Made by a program: the position numbers and the translations under genes. The notes beneath the pieces are model-generated. The model searched no databases and was not told the origin of the DNA. It was given only the letters and a program-made list of their open reading frames with translations. Below are positions 1 to 6,339 of a stretch of 8,582 nucleotides of DNA, piece after piece. The stretch's first letter is position 1; each line of letters starts with the position of its first letter. The stretch comes from Campylobacteraceae bacterium (GTDB taxonomy: Bacteria; Campylobacterota; Campylobacteria; Campylobacterales; Sulfurovaceae): NCBI GenBank assembly GCA_027056615.1, contig JALUKJ010000294.1, positions 1-8,582 of the forward strand. The letters run 5' to 3'.

Positions 1-1
1 A

Positions 2-85
2 AATAATTATTTTTATACATCTATTGAAGCCTTGCTTTACCTAAAACACAATATCTTTAACAATAAAAGTGATATAATAAATTAA
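2..85 (+). CDS. possible C-terminal tail of an upstream gene (partial)
   Basis: The frame beginning at base 2 is open for 27 codons and stops with TAA at 83-85. It encodes a plausible mixed tail containing YTSIEALLYLKHNIF. Its stop lies 14 bases before the helicase start, as expected in a compact operon. The other two forward frames stop early. A 27-codon open stretch in AT-rich DNA can arise by chance, and no family can be recognised from so little sequence, so this is only a candidate. Confidence 0.3.
   Translation, partial: NNYFYTSIEALLYLKHNIFNNKSDIIN
73..78 (+). promoter_or_regulatory. possible sigma-70 -10 box for the helicase operon
   Basis: A consensus TATAAT lies about 21 bases before the helicase ATG. 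No TTGACA-like -35 box stands at 16-18 bases. Campylobacterota promoters often have a poorly conserved -35, so this does not exclude it. In DNA this AT-rich a chance match is possible, and the box overlaps the end of the possible upstream reading frame. Confidence 0.3.
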
Positions 86-99
86 AAAGTAATAAAAAT

Positions 100-2157
100 A
101 TGCAAGATGTAATAGAATCTCTAAATAAAGCACAACAAGAGGCAGTTAAACATATTGATGGTCCTCTACTTATTTTAGCAGGTGCAGGTTCAGGAAAAAC
201 AAAAACTTTAACCACACGCCTTGCTTACCTTATTTCTGAAGCTGGAATTGACCCGTTAAATACCTTAACTCTAACCTTTACAAATAAAGCTGCAAAAGAG
301 ATGAGAGAACGTGCCTCTAGGCTTATTAATACTCAAAGCTCTTCTATGCCTCTTCTATGTACTTTTCATAAGTTTGGTCTACTTTTTTTAAAACTACATA
401 TTGAAAAACTTGGGCGACAAAACAACTTTGTTATTATTGACTCAGATGATAAGAAGCGTATGTTAAAACGTATTGCAAAAGAGCATAAAATTGATTTAAA
501 TATTGCATTTATAGGTTCTGAAATTTCAAAATATAAGAACACCTTACTTACAGCAGATGAGATTCTTAAAAAAGCAGAACTTCCTGATTATAGAAAGATA
601 GCTACCATCTATAAAGATTATGAAACAGAGATAATAGAGAATAATCTAGTTGATTTTGATGACCTACTTATGCTGACATATAAAATTTTAGAGCAAGATG
701 TAGAACTAAGAAGAGAGACCTCTAATCGTTATCAATATATTATGGTTGATGAGTACCAAGATACCAATGAGTTACAATTTAAACTATTAGAGCTTTTATC
801 TTCTGAGCATGGTAACCTATGTGTTGTCGGAGATGATGACCAAAGTATCTACGGTTGGCGTGGAGCTAATATTCGTAATATTTTAGAGTTTTCAAAATCT
901 TTTAAAGGAACAAAAACAGTTAAACTTGAGACTAATTATCGTTCAACGGAACCTATCTTAAAAGCAGCTAATGAACTTATAGAGCATAACTCTCAACGTA
1001 TTGGTAAAAAACTTAGCTCTTTTAAAGGAGTAGGAGAGGCTGTTAAACTTCTTCATGCTCTTGATGAGTCATTGGAGTCAAGAAGTATTGCAAGAGAGAT
1101 AAAATCACTACTATCTAAAGGTGTACCAGCTGATGAAATAGCTGTTCTATACCGAATTAATGCCCTTTCTCGTTCTCTTGAAGAGGGATTTATAAAAGAG
1201 GAAGTTGCATTTAAACTCTTAGGAGGAATGCGTTTTTATGATAGAGCTGAGATTAAAGATATGATATCCTACTTTAGAGTCCTTGCTAATCCAAATGATG
1301 ACTTCTCCTTAGAACGCATTATTAATAAACCCAAACGAGGAATTGGGAAAGTAACTATTGATAAACTCAAAAGAGCATCCTTTGAAAAAAACACTTCACT
1401 CTTTACATTTATAAAAGAGAATCAATTAGCAGGAGTAATTAATAAAAAAGCAACAACATCACTAAAAACCTTAGTTAAACAAATTGAGCTACTCCAACAT
1501 GAGATAAAACACTCACTCCATAATTTTATTGAACTCTTTGAAGAGACAATTGAAATAAAAAAATATTACGCTTCTATGGTTGATGGGGCAGAGCGTGTTC
1601 AAAATATAGATGAGTTTATTGGATACTTTAGAGAATCTATTATAAAAAATCCTAACCTTTCATTAGAACTATTTTTAAATGATATTTCACTTCAAAGCGA
1701 ACAAGACCATATTGACAATAATGCTGTAACTATTATGAGTATTCATGCCTCAAAAGGTTTAGAGTTTGAACATCTTTTTGTTATTGGACTAGAGGAGGAG
1801 TTTTTCCCACTGCTCGGAGATGGGTGTAATATGGAAGAGGAGAGACGTTTAGGCTACGTTGCCATTACACGAGCAAAATCAGACTTAACACTTTGCTATG
1901 TTGACTCACGTTTTTATAAAGGTCAAAGAAAACGAATAGAAAAGAGCCGATTTTTAGGAGAAGCTGGTCTTATTAACGATACAGCACTTAAAATAACTAA
2001 AGCTCCTATGTATAAAAAAGGTGACTTAGTCAAACATAAAATCTTTGGTATCGGTCGTGTTCAAGGATCTACAAAATCTGGAAAACAATACAAGCTCAAA
2101 ATCAATTTTGGTGGCAAGAAAAAAGAGATTTTAAGTTCATTTGTTCAACGAGTTTAA
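100..2157 (+). CDS. uvrD: UvrD/PcrA/Rep-type superfamily 1A DNA helicase
   Basis: This 685-residue protein is an ATP-driven 3'-5' DNA helicase of the UvrD/PcrA/Rep group, which unwinds DNA during repair and replication restart. All family motifs are visible in order: Q-motif glutamines at 12-13, Walker A GAGSGKT at 28-34, motif Ia TFTNKAAKEM at 59-68, Ib TFHKFG at 88-93, Walker B VDEYQD at 216-221, motif III GDDDQSIYGWRGA at 244-256, motif IV ETNYRS at 277-282, motif V MSIHASKGLEF at 546-556 and motif VI YVAITRAK at 586-593. A C-terminal basic KKGDLVKHKIFGIGRV segment (639-654) matches the Tudor-like tail of PcrA/UvrD, which contacts RNA polymerase in studied members. The length is normal. 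The ATG has only a weak ribosome-binding site. It is the first gene of the housekeeping run, and truB begins on the base after its stop. UvrD, PcrA and Rep cannot be separated with certainty from sequence alone. Confidence 0.95.
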   Translation: MQDVIESLNKAQQEAVKHIDGPLLILAGAGSGKTKTLTTRLAYLISEAGIDPLNTLTLTFTNKAAKEMRERASRLINTQSSSMPLLCTFHKFGLLFLKLHIEKLGRQNNFVIIDSDDKKRMLKRIAKEHKIDLNIAFIGSEISKYKNTLLTADEILKKAELPDYRKIATIYKDYETEIIENNLVDFDDLLMLTYKILEQDVELRRETSNRYQYIMVDEYQDTNELQFKLLELLSSEHGNLCVVGDDDQSIYGWRGANIRNILEFSKSFKGTKTVKLETNYRSTEPILKAANELIEHNSQRIGKKLSSFKGVGEAVKLLHALDESLESRSIAREIKSLLSKGVPADEIAVLYRINALSRSLEEGFIKEEVAFKLLGGMRFYDRAEIKDMISYFRVLANPNDDFSLERIINKPKRGIGKVTIDKLKRASFEKNTSLFTFIKENQLAGVINKKATTSLKTLVKQIELLQHEIKHSLHNFIELFEETIEIKKYYASMVDGAERVQNIDEFIGYFRESIIKNPNLSLELFLNDISLQSEQDHIDNNAVTIMSIHASKGLEFEHLFVIGLEEEFFPLLGDGCNMEEERRLGYVAITRAKSDLTLCYVDSRFYKGQRKRIEKSRFLGEAGLINDTALKITKAPMYKKGDLVKHKIFGIGRVQGSTKSGKQYKLKINFGGKKKEILSSFVQRV

Positions 2158-2985
2158 ATGAACCGATTATTTGTAGTAAATAAACCCATCTTTAAAAGTT
2201 CAAACAGTTATATGGGTTATGTAAAAAGAAAATACCATACCAAAAAAGTAGGATTTTCAGGAACTCTTGACCCTTTTGCTACAGGTTGCCTTATTATAGC
2301 CACAGGTCAATACCCAAAACTATTTCAATACCTAAAAAAAACACCAAAAGCCTACACTGCTACTTTATGGCTAGGTGCAAACTCACAAAGCTTAGATATT
2401 GAAAATGTAGATTCTGTTAAAATAGTTTCTGAGTTTACTATTAATGACCTCTACCAAGCACTAGAGAGCTTACGAGGCGAACTTACATACTACCCACCCA
2501 AATTTTCAGCTAAAAAGGTTAATGGAAAACGTGCCTATGACTTAGCACGAGAGGGGAAAGAGGTTAAACTAAAAAAGATTACATCTACCATCTATGACAT
2601 TCACCTCATCAACTACAACCACCCCTTTATTCACTTTGAAGCTATGGTTTCAGAGGGAACTTATATTCGCTCTTTAGGAGCTATATTAGCCGATAAACTA
2701 GGAGTTGATGCAACGCTTTCAAGCCTACGACGTGACTATGAGGGAGCATTCTCTTTTGAGAATGAACGAGCATTAAATCCCTTGAACTACTTAAATATTC
2801 CTGAAAATATATACACAGGAGACCCTGAATTTTTAGAACTTGGTAAAAAAATCTATTTAGACTATTTTGAGACTAAAGAAGATGGGATTTATTGGGTTCA
2901 GACAGAGGAGTTTTTTTCGGTGATTGAGATTAGAGATGGAGAAATTTCATATAAGTTAAATCGAATTCATAAAGCTTTAAAATAG
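2158..2985 (+). CDS. truB: tRNA pseudouridine(55) synthase TruB
   Basis: TruB converts uridine 55 in the T-loop of tRNAs to pseudouridine. The 275-residue protein carries the family signature GFSGTLDPFATG at 32-43 with the catalytic aspartate D38. It also has the substrate-loop tyrosine segment KAYTATLWLG (64-73), the conserved YPPKFSAKKVNGKRAYDLAREG-type block (112-133) and SEGTYIRSL (165-173). The C-terminal 65 or so residues are divergent, as is common outside the catalytic core. The ATG directly abuts the helicase TAA with no gap, and there is only a weak purine stretch ahead of it, so translation probably depends on ribosomes finishing the helicase and restarting. In relatives I recall csrA following truB; here a toxin-antitoxin pair follows after 45 bases. 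Confidence 0.95.
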   Translation: MNRLFVVNKPIFKSSNSYMGYVKRKYHTKKVGFSGTLDPFATGCLIIATGQYPKLFQYLKKTPKAYTATLWLGANSQSLDIENVDSVKIVSEFTINDLYQALESLRGELTYYPPKFSAKKVNGKRAYDLAREGKEVKLKKITSTIYDIHLINYNHPFIHFEAMVSEGTYIRSLGAILADKLGVDATLSSLRRDYEGAFSFENERALNPLNYLNIPENIYTGDPEFLELGKKIYLDYFETKEDGIYWVQTEEFFSVIEIRDGEISYKLNRIHKALK

Positions 2986-2993
2986 TTTGTAGT

Positions 2994-3017
2994 ATTATAC
3001 ATATAATTATACATATA
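2994..3017 (+). promoter_or_regulatory. tandem 12-bp repeat with -10 box: likely toxin-antitoxin promoter/operator
   Basis: Two perfect head-to-tail copies of ATTATACATATA occupy 2994-3005 and 3006-3017. The junction creates the palindrome TATAATTATA (3002-3011), which contains a consensus TATAAT (3002-3007). It lies 14-37 bases before the antitoxin ATG and just ahead of a strong AGAGGAG ribosome-binding site (3019-3025). Antitoxins of this family repress their own operon by binding palindromic or repeated sites over the promoter, and the arrangement fits that; the operator role is inferred. No good -35 box is visible. Confidence 0.55.
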
Positions 3018-3030
3018 TAGAGGAGCTTTT

Positions 3031-3321
3031 ATGATTGCCTACTCAAGAAGTGAAATTATCTCTGCTACAGAAATAGCAAGAAGTTTCTCAACAGCCTTAA
3101 ATAGTGTTATTGAAAATACAAAAGAGAAACTAGCCATCTCAAAAAATAATAAACTTCAAGCCGTACTCATTGATATTGAGGAGTATGAACGCCTTAAAAG
3201 AGCTTATGATTTGATGGAACATATAGAAATTGCTCAAAAAATTGAAGAGCGAAAAAACTCAAAAACCATTAGTTTAGACAATTTAATGAAAGAGTATGGT
3301 ATTTCAGAAGATGATTTATAA
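3031..3321 (+). CDS. type II antitoxin, Phd/YefM (RelB-like) family
   Basis: This 96-residue protein is the antitoxin of a type II pair: it would bind and neutralise the toxin encoded immediately downstream and repress the shared promoter. The N-terminal segment ISATEIARSFSTALNSV (10-26) is the typical Phd/YefM DNA-binding start. It is followed by the characteristic strand KLQAVLIDIEEYERLK (41-56) and a charged helical C-terminal part (57-96), the region that normally wraps the toxin. It has the best ribosome-binding site of the operon (AGAGGAG, 5 bases before ATG), consistent with antitoxin being made in excess. The last 11 bases overlap the preferred toxin start, the usual arrangement. It lies between truB and ispE. 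Confidence 0.88.
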   Translation: MIAYSRSEIISATEIARSFSTALNSVIENTKEKLAISKNNKLQAVLIDIEEYERLKRAYDLMEHIEIAQKIEERKNSKTISLDNLMKEYGISEDDL

Positions 3322-3616
3322 AGTTATTATTAAAGAGGAAGCAAAAGATGATTTTTCAAAACTTTCAAGAACTCAACAAATTTTAATTGTTAAACAATTT
3401 AAAAAATTAGAAACCTCTCCTCAATTAGGTATTTTACTTGGCAATAAAGCAGGTTATGATTTAACAGGGTATCGTAAAATGTATGCAGATAAAAAGAAAC
3501 TTCGTATTGTCTATAGGATTATTGATGATGTTATTGAAGTCGAAGTAATTGCTATTGGAAAACGTAGTGATATGGAAGTCTACCAAAAAGCAAGTGAGAG
3601 AACAAATAATGACTAA
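3311..3616 (+). CDS. type II toxin, RelE/ParE superfamily (probable mRNA interferase)
   Basis: This protein of 101 residues has the RelE/ParE fold pattern: an N-terminal strand MIYKVIIKEEAKDDF, two helices, then the block DLTGYRKMYADKKKLRIVYR (50-69) and IAIGKRSDMEVYQKA (81-95). Candidate catalytic or RNA-contact residues are R55, R65, Y68, K84, R85 and Y91. RelE proteins cleave mRNA on the ribosome, while ParE proteins poison gyrase; the conserved basic residues and IGKRSD motif favour RelE, but this is inference. I chose the ATG at 3311 because family members begin MYKV-like directly on the first strand. The in-frame ATG at 3296 would add five residues (MVFQK) and lies deeper in the antitoxin gene. 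The stop overlaps the ispE start by 8 bases. No truncation or missing block is seen, so the toxin looks intact. Confidence 0.87.
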   Translation: MIYKVIIKEEAKDDFSKLSRTQQILIVKQFKKLETSPQLGILLGNKAGYDLTGYRKMYADKKKLRIVYRIIDDVIEVEVIAIGKRSDMEVYQKASERTNND

Positions 3617-4355
3617 AAAAGCCTACGCAAAGATAAACACTTTCCTAAAAATAACAGGACACAAAAACGGTTACCACACCCTACTCTCTCGCTTTGTAAA
3701 AGTACCTCATCTTTACGATAGTATCTCTTTTGTTCCCCAAAAGTGTGAAAGCTTTACCATTGAGGGGTGTGGAGATGTGCCTATTGAGTCAAACACTATC
3801 TACAGAGTCTTTAAAGCAATGAATATAGAGACTGACTTTTTTAAACATCATAAAGTAGTAGTAGAGAAAAATATTCCAAGTGGTGCTGGGCTTGGTGGTG
3901 GTTCTTCTGATGCTGGAGCGTTTATGCGTCTCTTTAATGAGGTGTGTGAACTGGGTATCGACACCCCAACTCTTGCTAAAATTGGCTCAACTGTTGGGGC
4001 AGATATTCCATTTTTTGTATATGATTACAAAAGTGCTAATGTTTCAGGATTTGGTGAAGTAGTTGAGGAGTTTGATGATGAGCCTTTTGAGATAGAGCTT
4101 TTTACTCCTAGTATTCATTGTGACACAGCTTTGGTCTATAAAACATTTAAACGTGAGTTGTTCGATAAAATCGAACCTACAGCATTTAAAGGGTGGGAGA
4201 ACTTATCTTCAAAAGAGGTTTTATCTAAAGTTTCAGCTGTTGAAGCTAATGACCTCTATAGAGCTTCACTTATTGCCTACCCAGAGCTTAAAGAGGTTGC
4301 ACCAAAAGATTGGTACTTTTCTGGTTCAGGTAGCACTTTTTTTAACATTAAATAG
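3609..4355 (+). CDS. ispE: 4-diphosphocytidyl-2-C-methyl-D-erythritol kinase IspE
   Basis: IspE phosphorylates 4-diphosphocytidyl-2-C-methyl-D-erythritol with ATP in the non-mevalonate (MEP) route to isoprenoids, normally an essential step. The 248-residue product shows AKINTFLKITGHKNGYHTL near the start with the catalytic lysine K8. It has the GHMP-kinase ATP loop PSGAGLGGGSSDAG (90-103), TVGADIPFF with the catalytic aspartate D132, and the closing GHMP motif FSGSGSTFF (237-245). It is shorter than the E. coli enzyme but in line with compact Campylobacterota forms. The start at 3609 is chosen because it begins on the family's MTKKAYAKIN and has GAGAG (3596-3600) 8 bases ahead; an upstream in-frame ATG at 3549 would add 20 unrelated residues from the toxin frame. 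Residues 184-192 (LFDKIEPTA) are encoded by a copy of the palindromic repeat found at 7849-8093. Confidence 0.95.
   Translation: MTKKAYAKINTFLKITGHKNGYHTLLSRFVKVPHLYDSISFVPQKCESFTIEGCGDVPIESNTIYRVFKAMNIETDFFKHHKVVVEKNIPSGAGLGGGSSDAGAFMRLFNEVCELGIDTPTLAKIGSTVGADIPFFVYDYKSANVSGFGEVVEEFDDEPFEIELFTPSIHCDTALVYKTFKRELFDKIEPTAFKGWENLSSKEVLSKVSAVEANDLYRASLIAYPELKEVAPKDWYFSGSGSTFFNIK
4160..4182 (+). repeat. palindromic-element core copy inside ispE
   Basis: These 23 bases match the repeat core at 8002-8024 at 22 positions, differing only at 4167 (A for G). The identity with the reverse complement of 7952-7974 is the same. The hairpin GTTCGAT-AAA-ATCGAAC (4160-4176) is intact. Similarity continues more weakly to about 4190. 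It is read in frame as part of ispE without a stop codon. A chance match of this length inside an 8.6-kb window is very unlikely. Confidence 0.75.
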
Positions 4356-4361
4356 TATAAT
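4356..4361 (+). promoter_or_regulatory. possible -10 box for the NfeD/SPFH gene pair
   Basis: A consensus TATAAT begins on the base after the ispE stop codon, following a T-rich stretch (4337-4343) such as often precedes Campylobacterota -10 boxes. It lies 18 bases ahead of the nfeD-like ATG, so transcripts would have a leader of about 10 bases that contains the AAGGAG site. A separate promoter would let the membrane pair be expressed independently of the ispE operon. It could equally be a chance match. Confidence 0.35.
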
Positions 4362-4379
4362 ATCTCTTAAGGAGCTAAC

Positions 4380-4835
4380 ATGTTAGAGTTTTTATCAACT
4401 AATCTTCTTTGGTGGCACTGGATAGCTTTTGGACTTATCCTCTTAATACTAGAGATATTTTCTGGGACATTTTTAATGTTGGGGCTTGGAGTATCTGCTA
4501 TTGTAGTAGGTGTTGTTGATGTACTATTTCCAATGACTCTTGAAATGCAACTCTCAATTTGGCTAATTCTATCGGTAGTAACCATAGCATGGTGGTTTAA
4601 ATATATGCAAGAGAATGCTACGGATAAGACAGGACAGTCAAACTACACATTAGATACACAAGGAACAGTCACTAAAACCATTAAACCAAATAGTAGAGGA
4701 GAGGTAAAGTTTGATTTACCTGTCTTAGGAAACACCACTTGGGTTGCTACTTCAAAAGAAGAGCTACACATTAAAAGTCGTGTAAAAATCATTGAAGTAA
4801 AAGGACAACTTATTGAAGTTGCCACTATAAATTAA
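4380..4835 (+). CDS. NfeD-like membrane protein (YbbJ type)
   Basis: This 151-residue protein has the short NfeD layout: hydrophobic membrane segments at about 12-28, 31-51 and 57-73, then a soluble C-terminal beta-rich OB-fold-like domain at roughly 90-150. That domain includes GTVTKTIKPNSRGEVKF, WVATSKEELHIKSRVKIIEV and a final hydrophobic strand. The acidic/glycine stretch LEIFSGTFLMLGLGVSA (24-40) between the first helices is typical of the family. It has no protease domain, so it is the short form. A strong AAGGAG site (4369-4374) sits 5 bases before the ATG. The gene for its usual partner, an SPFH/stomatin protein, begins 17 bases downstream. Such pairs are thought to act together in membrane-domain organisation or quality control; the precise job here is unknown. 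Confidence 0.88.
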   Translation: MLEFLSTNLLWWHWIAFGLILLILEIFSGTFLMLGLGVSAIVVGVVDVLFPMTLEMQLSIWLILSVVTIAWWFKYMQENATDKTGQSNYTLDTQGTVTKTIKPNSRGEVKFDLPVLGNTTWVATSKEELHIKSRVKIIEVKGQLIEVATIN

Positions 4836-4852
4836 CATAAGGATATTATAGA

Positions 4853-5713
4853 ATGGAAAGCTTAAATCTATTAATCATATTGGCTTTTGCTATTATTGTT
4901 ACTCTATACAAAGGAATCAAAATTGTTCCACAAGGTGAAGAGTGGATTGTCGAAAAATTGGGTAAATTTTCACGTACCCTGCAACCTGGACTCAATATTA
5001 TTATTCCCTATGTTGACAATGTTCGTCAACGTATCTCAACACGTGACATAATTATGGACATTCCTCAACAAGAGGTTATTACCAAAGACAATGCAGTCAT
5101 ACGAACTAATGCCATTGCTTTTGTAAGAGTTACCAACCCTAAAGATGCTCTTTATGGAGTAGAGGACTTTAAGTTAGCAATTGCTAATCTTATTATGACT
5201 ACATTACGTTCAATCATAGGAGAGATGAAGCTAGACGAAGCACTATCTAATCGTGAGAGCATTAAAGCAAAACTCAAAGAGAATATTATAGACGATGTTG
5301 CTGATTGGGGTGTTACAGTAAAATCTGTAGAGATTCAAGACATTAACCCTAGTGGTTCTATGCAAGACTCAATGGAGCGTCAAGCAGCAGCCGAACGTGA
5401 ACGAAGAGCCATTGAAACTACAGCTGAAGGTAACAAAAATGCAGCCATTTTAGAAGCTCAAGGTAAACTAGAAGCTGCAAAACTAGAAGCACAAGCACAA
5501 ATTTCTCTAGCTGATGCTTCTGCACAAGCCATGACCATGATTGCAAAAGCAACCGATGGAAAAGAGTTACCTGCTATGTTCTTACTAGGTGACCGTTATA
5601 TTAATACTTTAGAGAAAATGACACAATCAGCAAACTCTAAATTTGTAGTCTACCCTGCTGATATTCAAGGTGCTATTAAAGGAATGTTAGGGAATGTATT
5701 TACGAAATCATAA
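4853..5713 (+). CDS. SPFH/band 7 protein, QmcA/stomatin-like
   Basis: This 286-residue membrane-anchored protein belongs to the stomatin/prohibitin/flotillin (SPFH) family, closest by eye to E. coli QmcA. One N-terminal hydrophobic segment (5-20) is followed by the diagnostic KIVPQGEEWIVEKLGKF (23-39) and LQPGLNIIIPYVD (43-55). Next come DIPQQEVITKDNAVI (69-83), ALSNRESI (130-137) and WGVTVKSVEIQDI (152-164). A long alanine/glutamate-rich coiled coil (about 168-235) contains MERQAAAERERRAIETTAEG-type repeats, and a short conserved tail (264-286) closes the protein. SPFH proteins assemble into large membrane-bound cages or rings and often regulate membrane proteases. The preceding nfeD-like gene is the standard partner. 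AAGGAT (4839-4844) lies 8 bases ahead of the ATG. It is the last gene of the plus-strand run and is followed by a perfect palindrome. Confidence 0.93.
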   Translation: MESLNLLIILAFAIIVTLYKGIKIVPQGEEWIVEKLGKFSRTLQPGLNIIIPYVDNVRQRISTRDIIMDIPQQEVITKDNAVIRTNAIAFVRVTNPKDALYGVEDFKLAIANLIMTTLRSIIGEMKLDEALSNRESIKAKLKENIIDDVADWGVTVKSVEIQDINPSGSMQDSMERQAAAERERRAIETTAEGNKNAAILEAQGKLEAAKLEAQAQISLADASAQAMTMIAKATDGKELPAMFLLGDRYINTLEKMTQSANSKFVVYPADIQGAIKGMLGNVFTKS

Positions 5714-5722
5714 CTCTAATAT

Positions 5723-5752
5723 TTGGTAACAAAACTTAAGTTTTGTTACCAA
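5723..5752. terminator. perfect 30-bp palindrome between convergent genes, probable bidirectional terminator
   Basis: The 30 bases from 5723 to 5752 are exactly their own reverse complement; the left half is TTGGTAACAAAACTT. In RNA this gives a 13-bp stem with a UUAA loop from either strand. It lies 9 bases after the SPFH gene stop and 6 bases from the stop of the convergent PAS gene, the expected place for a shared terminator. No run of Ts follows on either strand, so it is not a textbook intrinsic terminator. A protein-binding site is an alternative. Confidence 0.6.
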
Positions 5753-5758
5753 TAAAAA

Positions 5759-6241
5759 TTAAAAAATACTAAACTCTTTCACATCATTAAGATTTTCATT
5801 TTTTACATACAAAACTACTCTACTCGTACCCTCTTCTTTAGAGCGTAATTCATCGTATAGATTTTGTATCTCTATCTTTTTCTCTTTGGAAACTGGTTCT
5901 CTAACCGATTTATACTCAACAGCTTTACCATTTTTTTTCACAGTAGATACAGAGGCAAATACCCAATAGTAACCTCCATCTTTACGAAGGTTCTTTACAT
6001 ATCCTTCCCAAATATCTCCCCGTTGTACGGTTTCCCACAAATCTGAAAAAGCAGACTTTGGCATATCAGGATGTCTAATGATATTATGAGGTTGACCAAT
6101 CAACTCGTCAACCTCATAACCTGAAATTTCTGCAAATGTCTCATTTACGTATGTAATCTTTCCTGTAAAATCTGTACGAGATACAATAAGCTCATCTTCT
6201 GGCACTTTAGTTTCTATAAACATCTTAAAAGTTGTTTCCAT
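5759..6241 (-). CDS. single-domain PAS protein, Aer/CetB-like redox sensor
   Basis: This 160-residue soluble protein is essentially one PAS domain of the Aer type. Typical blocks are TDFTGKITYVNETFAEISGY (23-42), DELIGQPHNIIRHPDMP (45-61), FSDLWETVQRGDIWEGYVKN (65-84) and DGGYYWVFA (88-96). R56, H57 and D59 in the IRHPDMP block correspond to residues needed for FAD binding in E. coli Aer, so it probably senses redox or energy state through FAD. With no membrane segment and no methyl-accepting domain, it resembles Campylobacter CetB, which works with a separate membrane signalling protein (CetA). No such partner is encoded in this window. The residues after the PAS domain (117-160) are charged with no known motif. 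I chose the ATG at 6241, with AAGGA (6252-6248) ahead; a TTG codon just before it is less likely to be the start. Confidence 0.85.
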   Translation of the reverse strand: METTFKMFIETKVPEDELIVSRTDFTGKITYVNETFAEISGYEVDELIGQPHNIIRHPDMPKSAFSDLWETVQRGDIWEGYVKNLRKDGGYYWVFASVSTVKKNGKAVEYKSVREPVSKEKKIEIQNLYDELRSKEEGTSRVVLYVKNENLNDVKEFSIF

Positions 6242-6266
6242 CAATTATCCTTTTTCTTATATTGAA

Positions 6267-6272
6267 AATATA
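6267..6272 (-). promoter_or_regulatory. possible -10 box for the PAS gene
   Basis: On the minus strand TATATT lies about 25 bases upstream of the PAS ATG, giving a leader of roughly 20 bases with the AAGGA site. No clear -35 box is present. The 98-base gap back to the preceding minus-strand gene, containing an inverted repeat, suggests a separate transcription unit. This rests on position and a loose match only. Confidence 0.25.
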
Positions 6273-6293
6273 GCGTACAAAGCTTTAAGAGTA

Positions 6294-6335
6294 CCTCAAG
6301 GAAATAAAGCTATTTGTGTGTTTATTTCCTTGGGG
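6294..6335 (-). terminator. inverted repeat after the SUMF1-like gene, probable terminator
   Basis: The arms 6297-6308 (CAAGGAAATAAA) and 6321-6332 are perfectly complementary over 12 bp. They extend by two more C:G pairs (6294-6295 with 6334-6335) across one mismatched or wobble position, with a 12-base loop. The structure begins 4 bases after the SUMF1-like gene stop on the minus strand. It lacks a T-run after the stem, so termination is inferred from position and stem strength. Confidence 0.5.
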
Positions 6336-6339
6336 TAGC

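Noticed and set aside
3296..3310. A longer toxin beginning at the ATG at 3296.
   Set aside because: RelE-like proteins usually begin directly on the first strand (M-x-Y-K-V), which fits the ATG at 3311. The upstream choice would overlap the antitoxin by 26 bases. It is not excluded.
3549..3608. A longer ispE beginning at the ATG at 3549.
   Set aside because: The extra 20 residues come from the toxin gene in another frame and do not resemble IspE. The ATG at 3609 begins on the conserved N-terminus and has a ribosome-binding site.
3880..4386. Open frames at 3880-4062 and 4120-4386 on the plus strand and 4367-4585 on the minus strand.
   Set aside because: They overlap ispE and the nfeD-like gene in other frames, have no ribosome-binding sites or recognisable motifs, and are shadows of the real genes.
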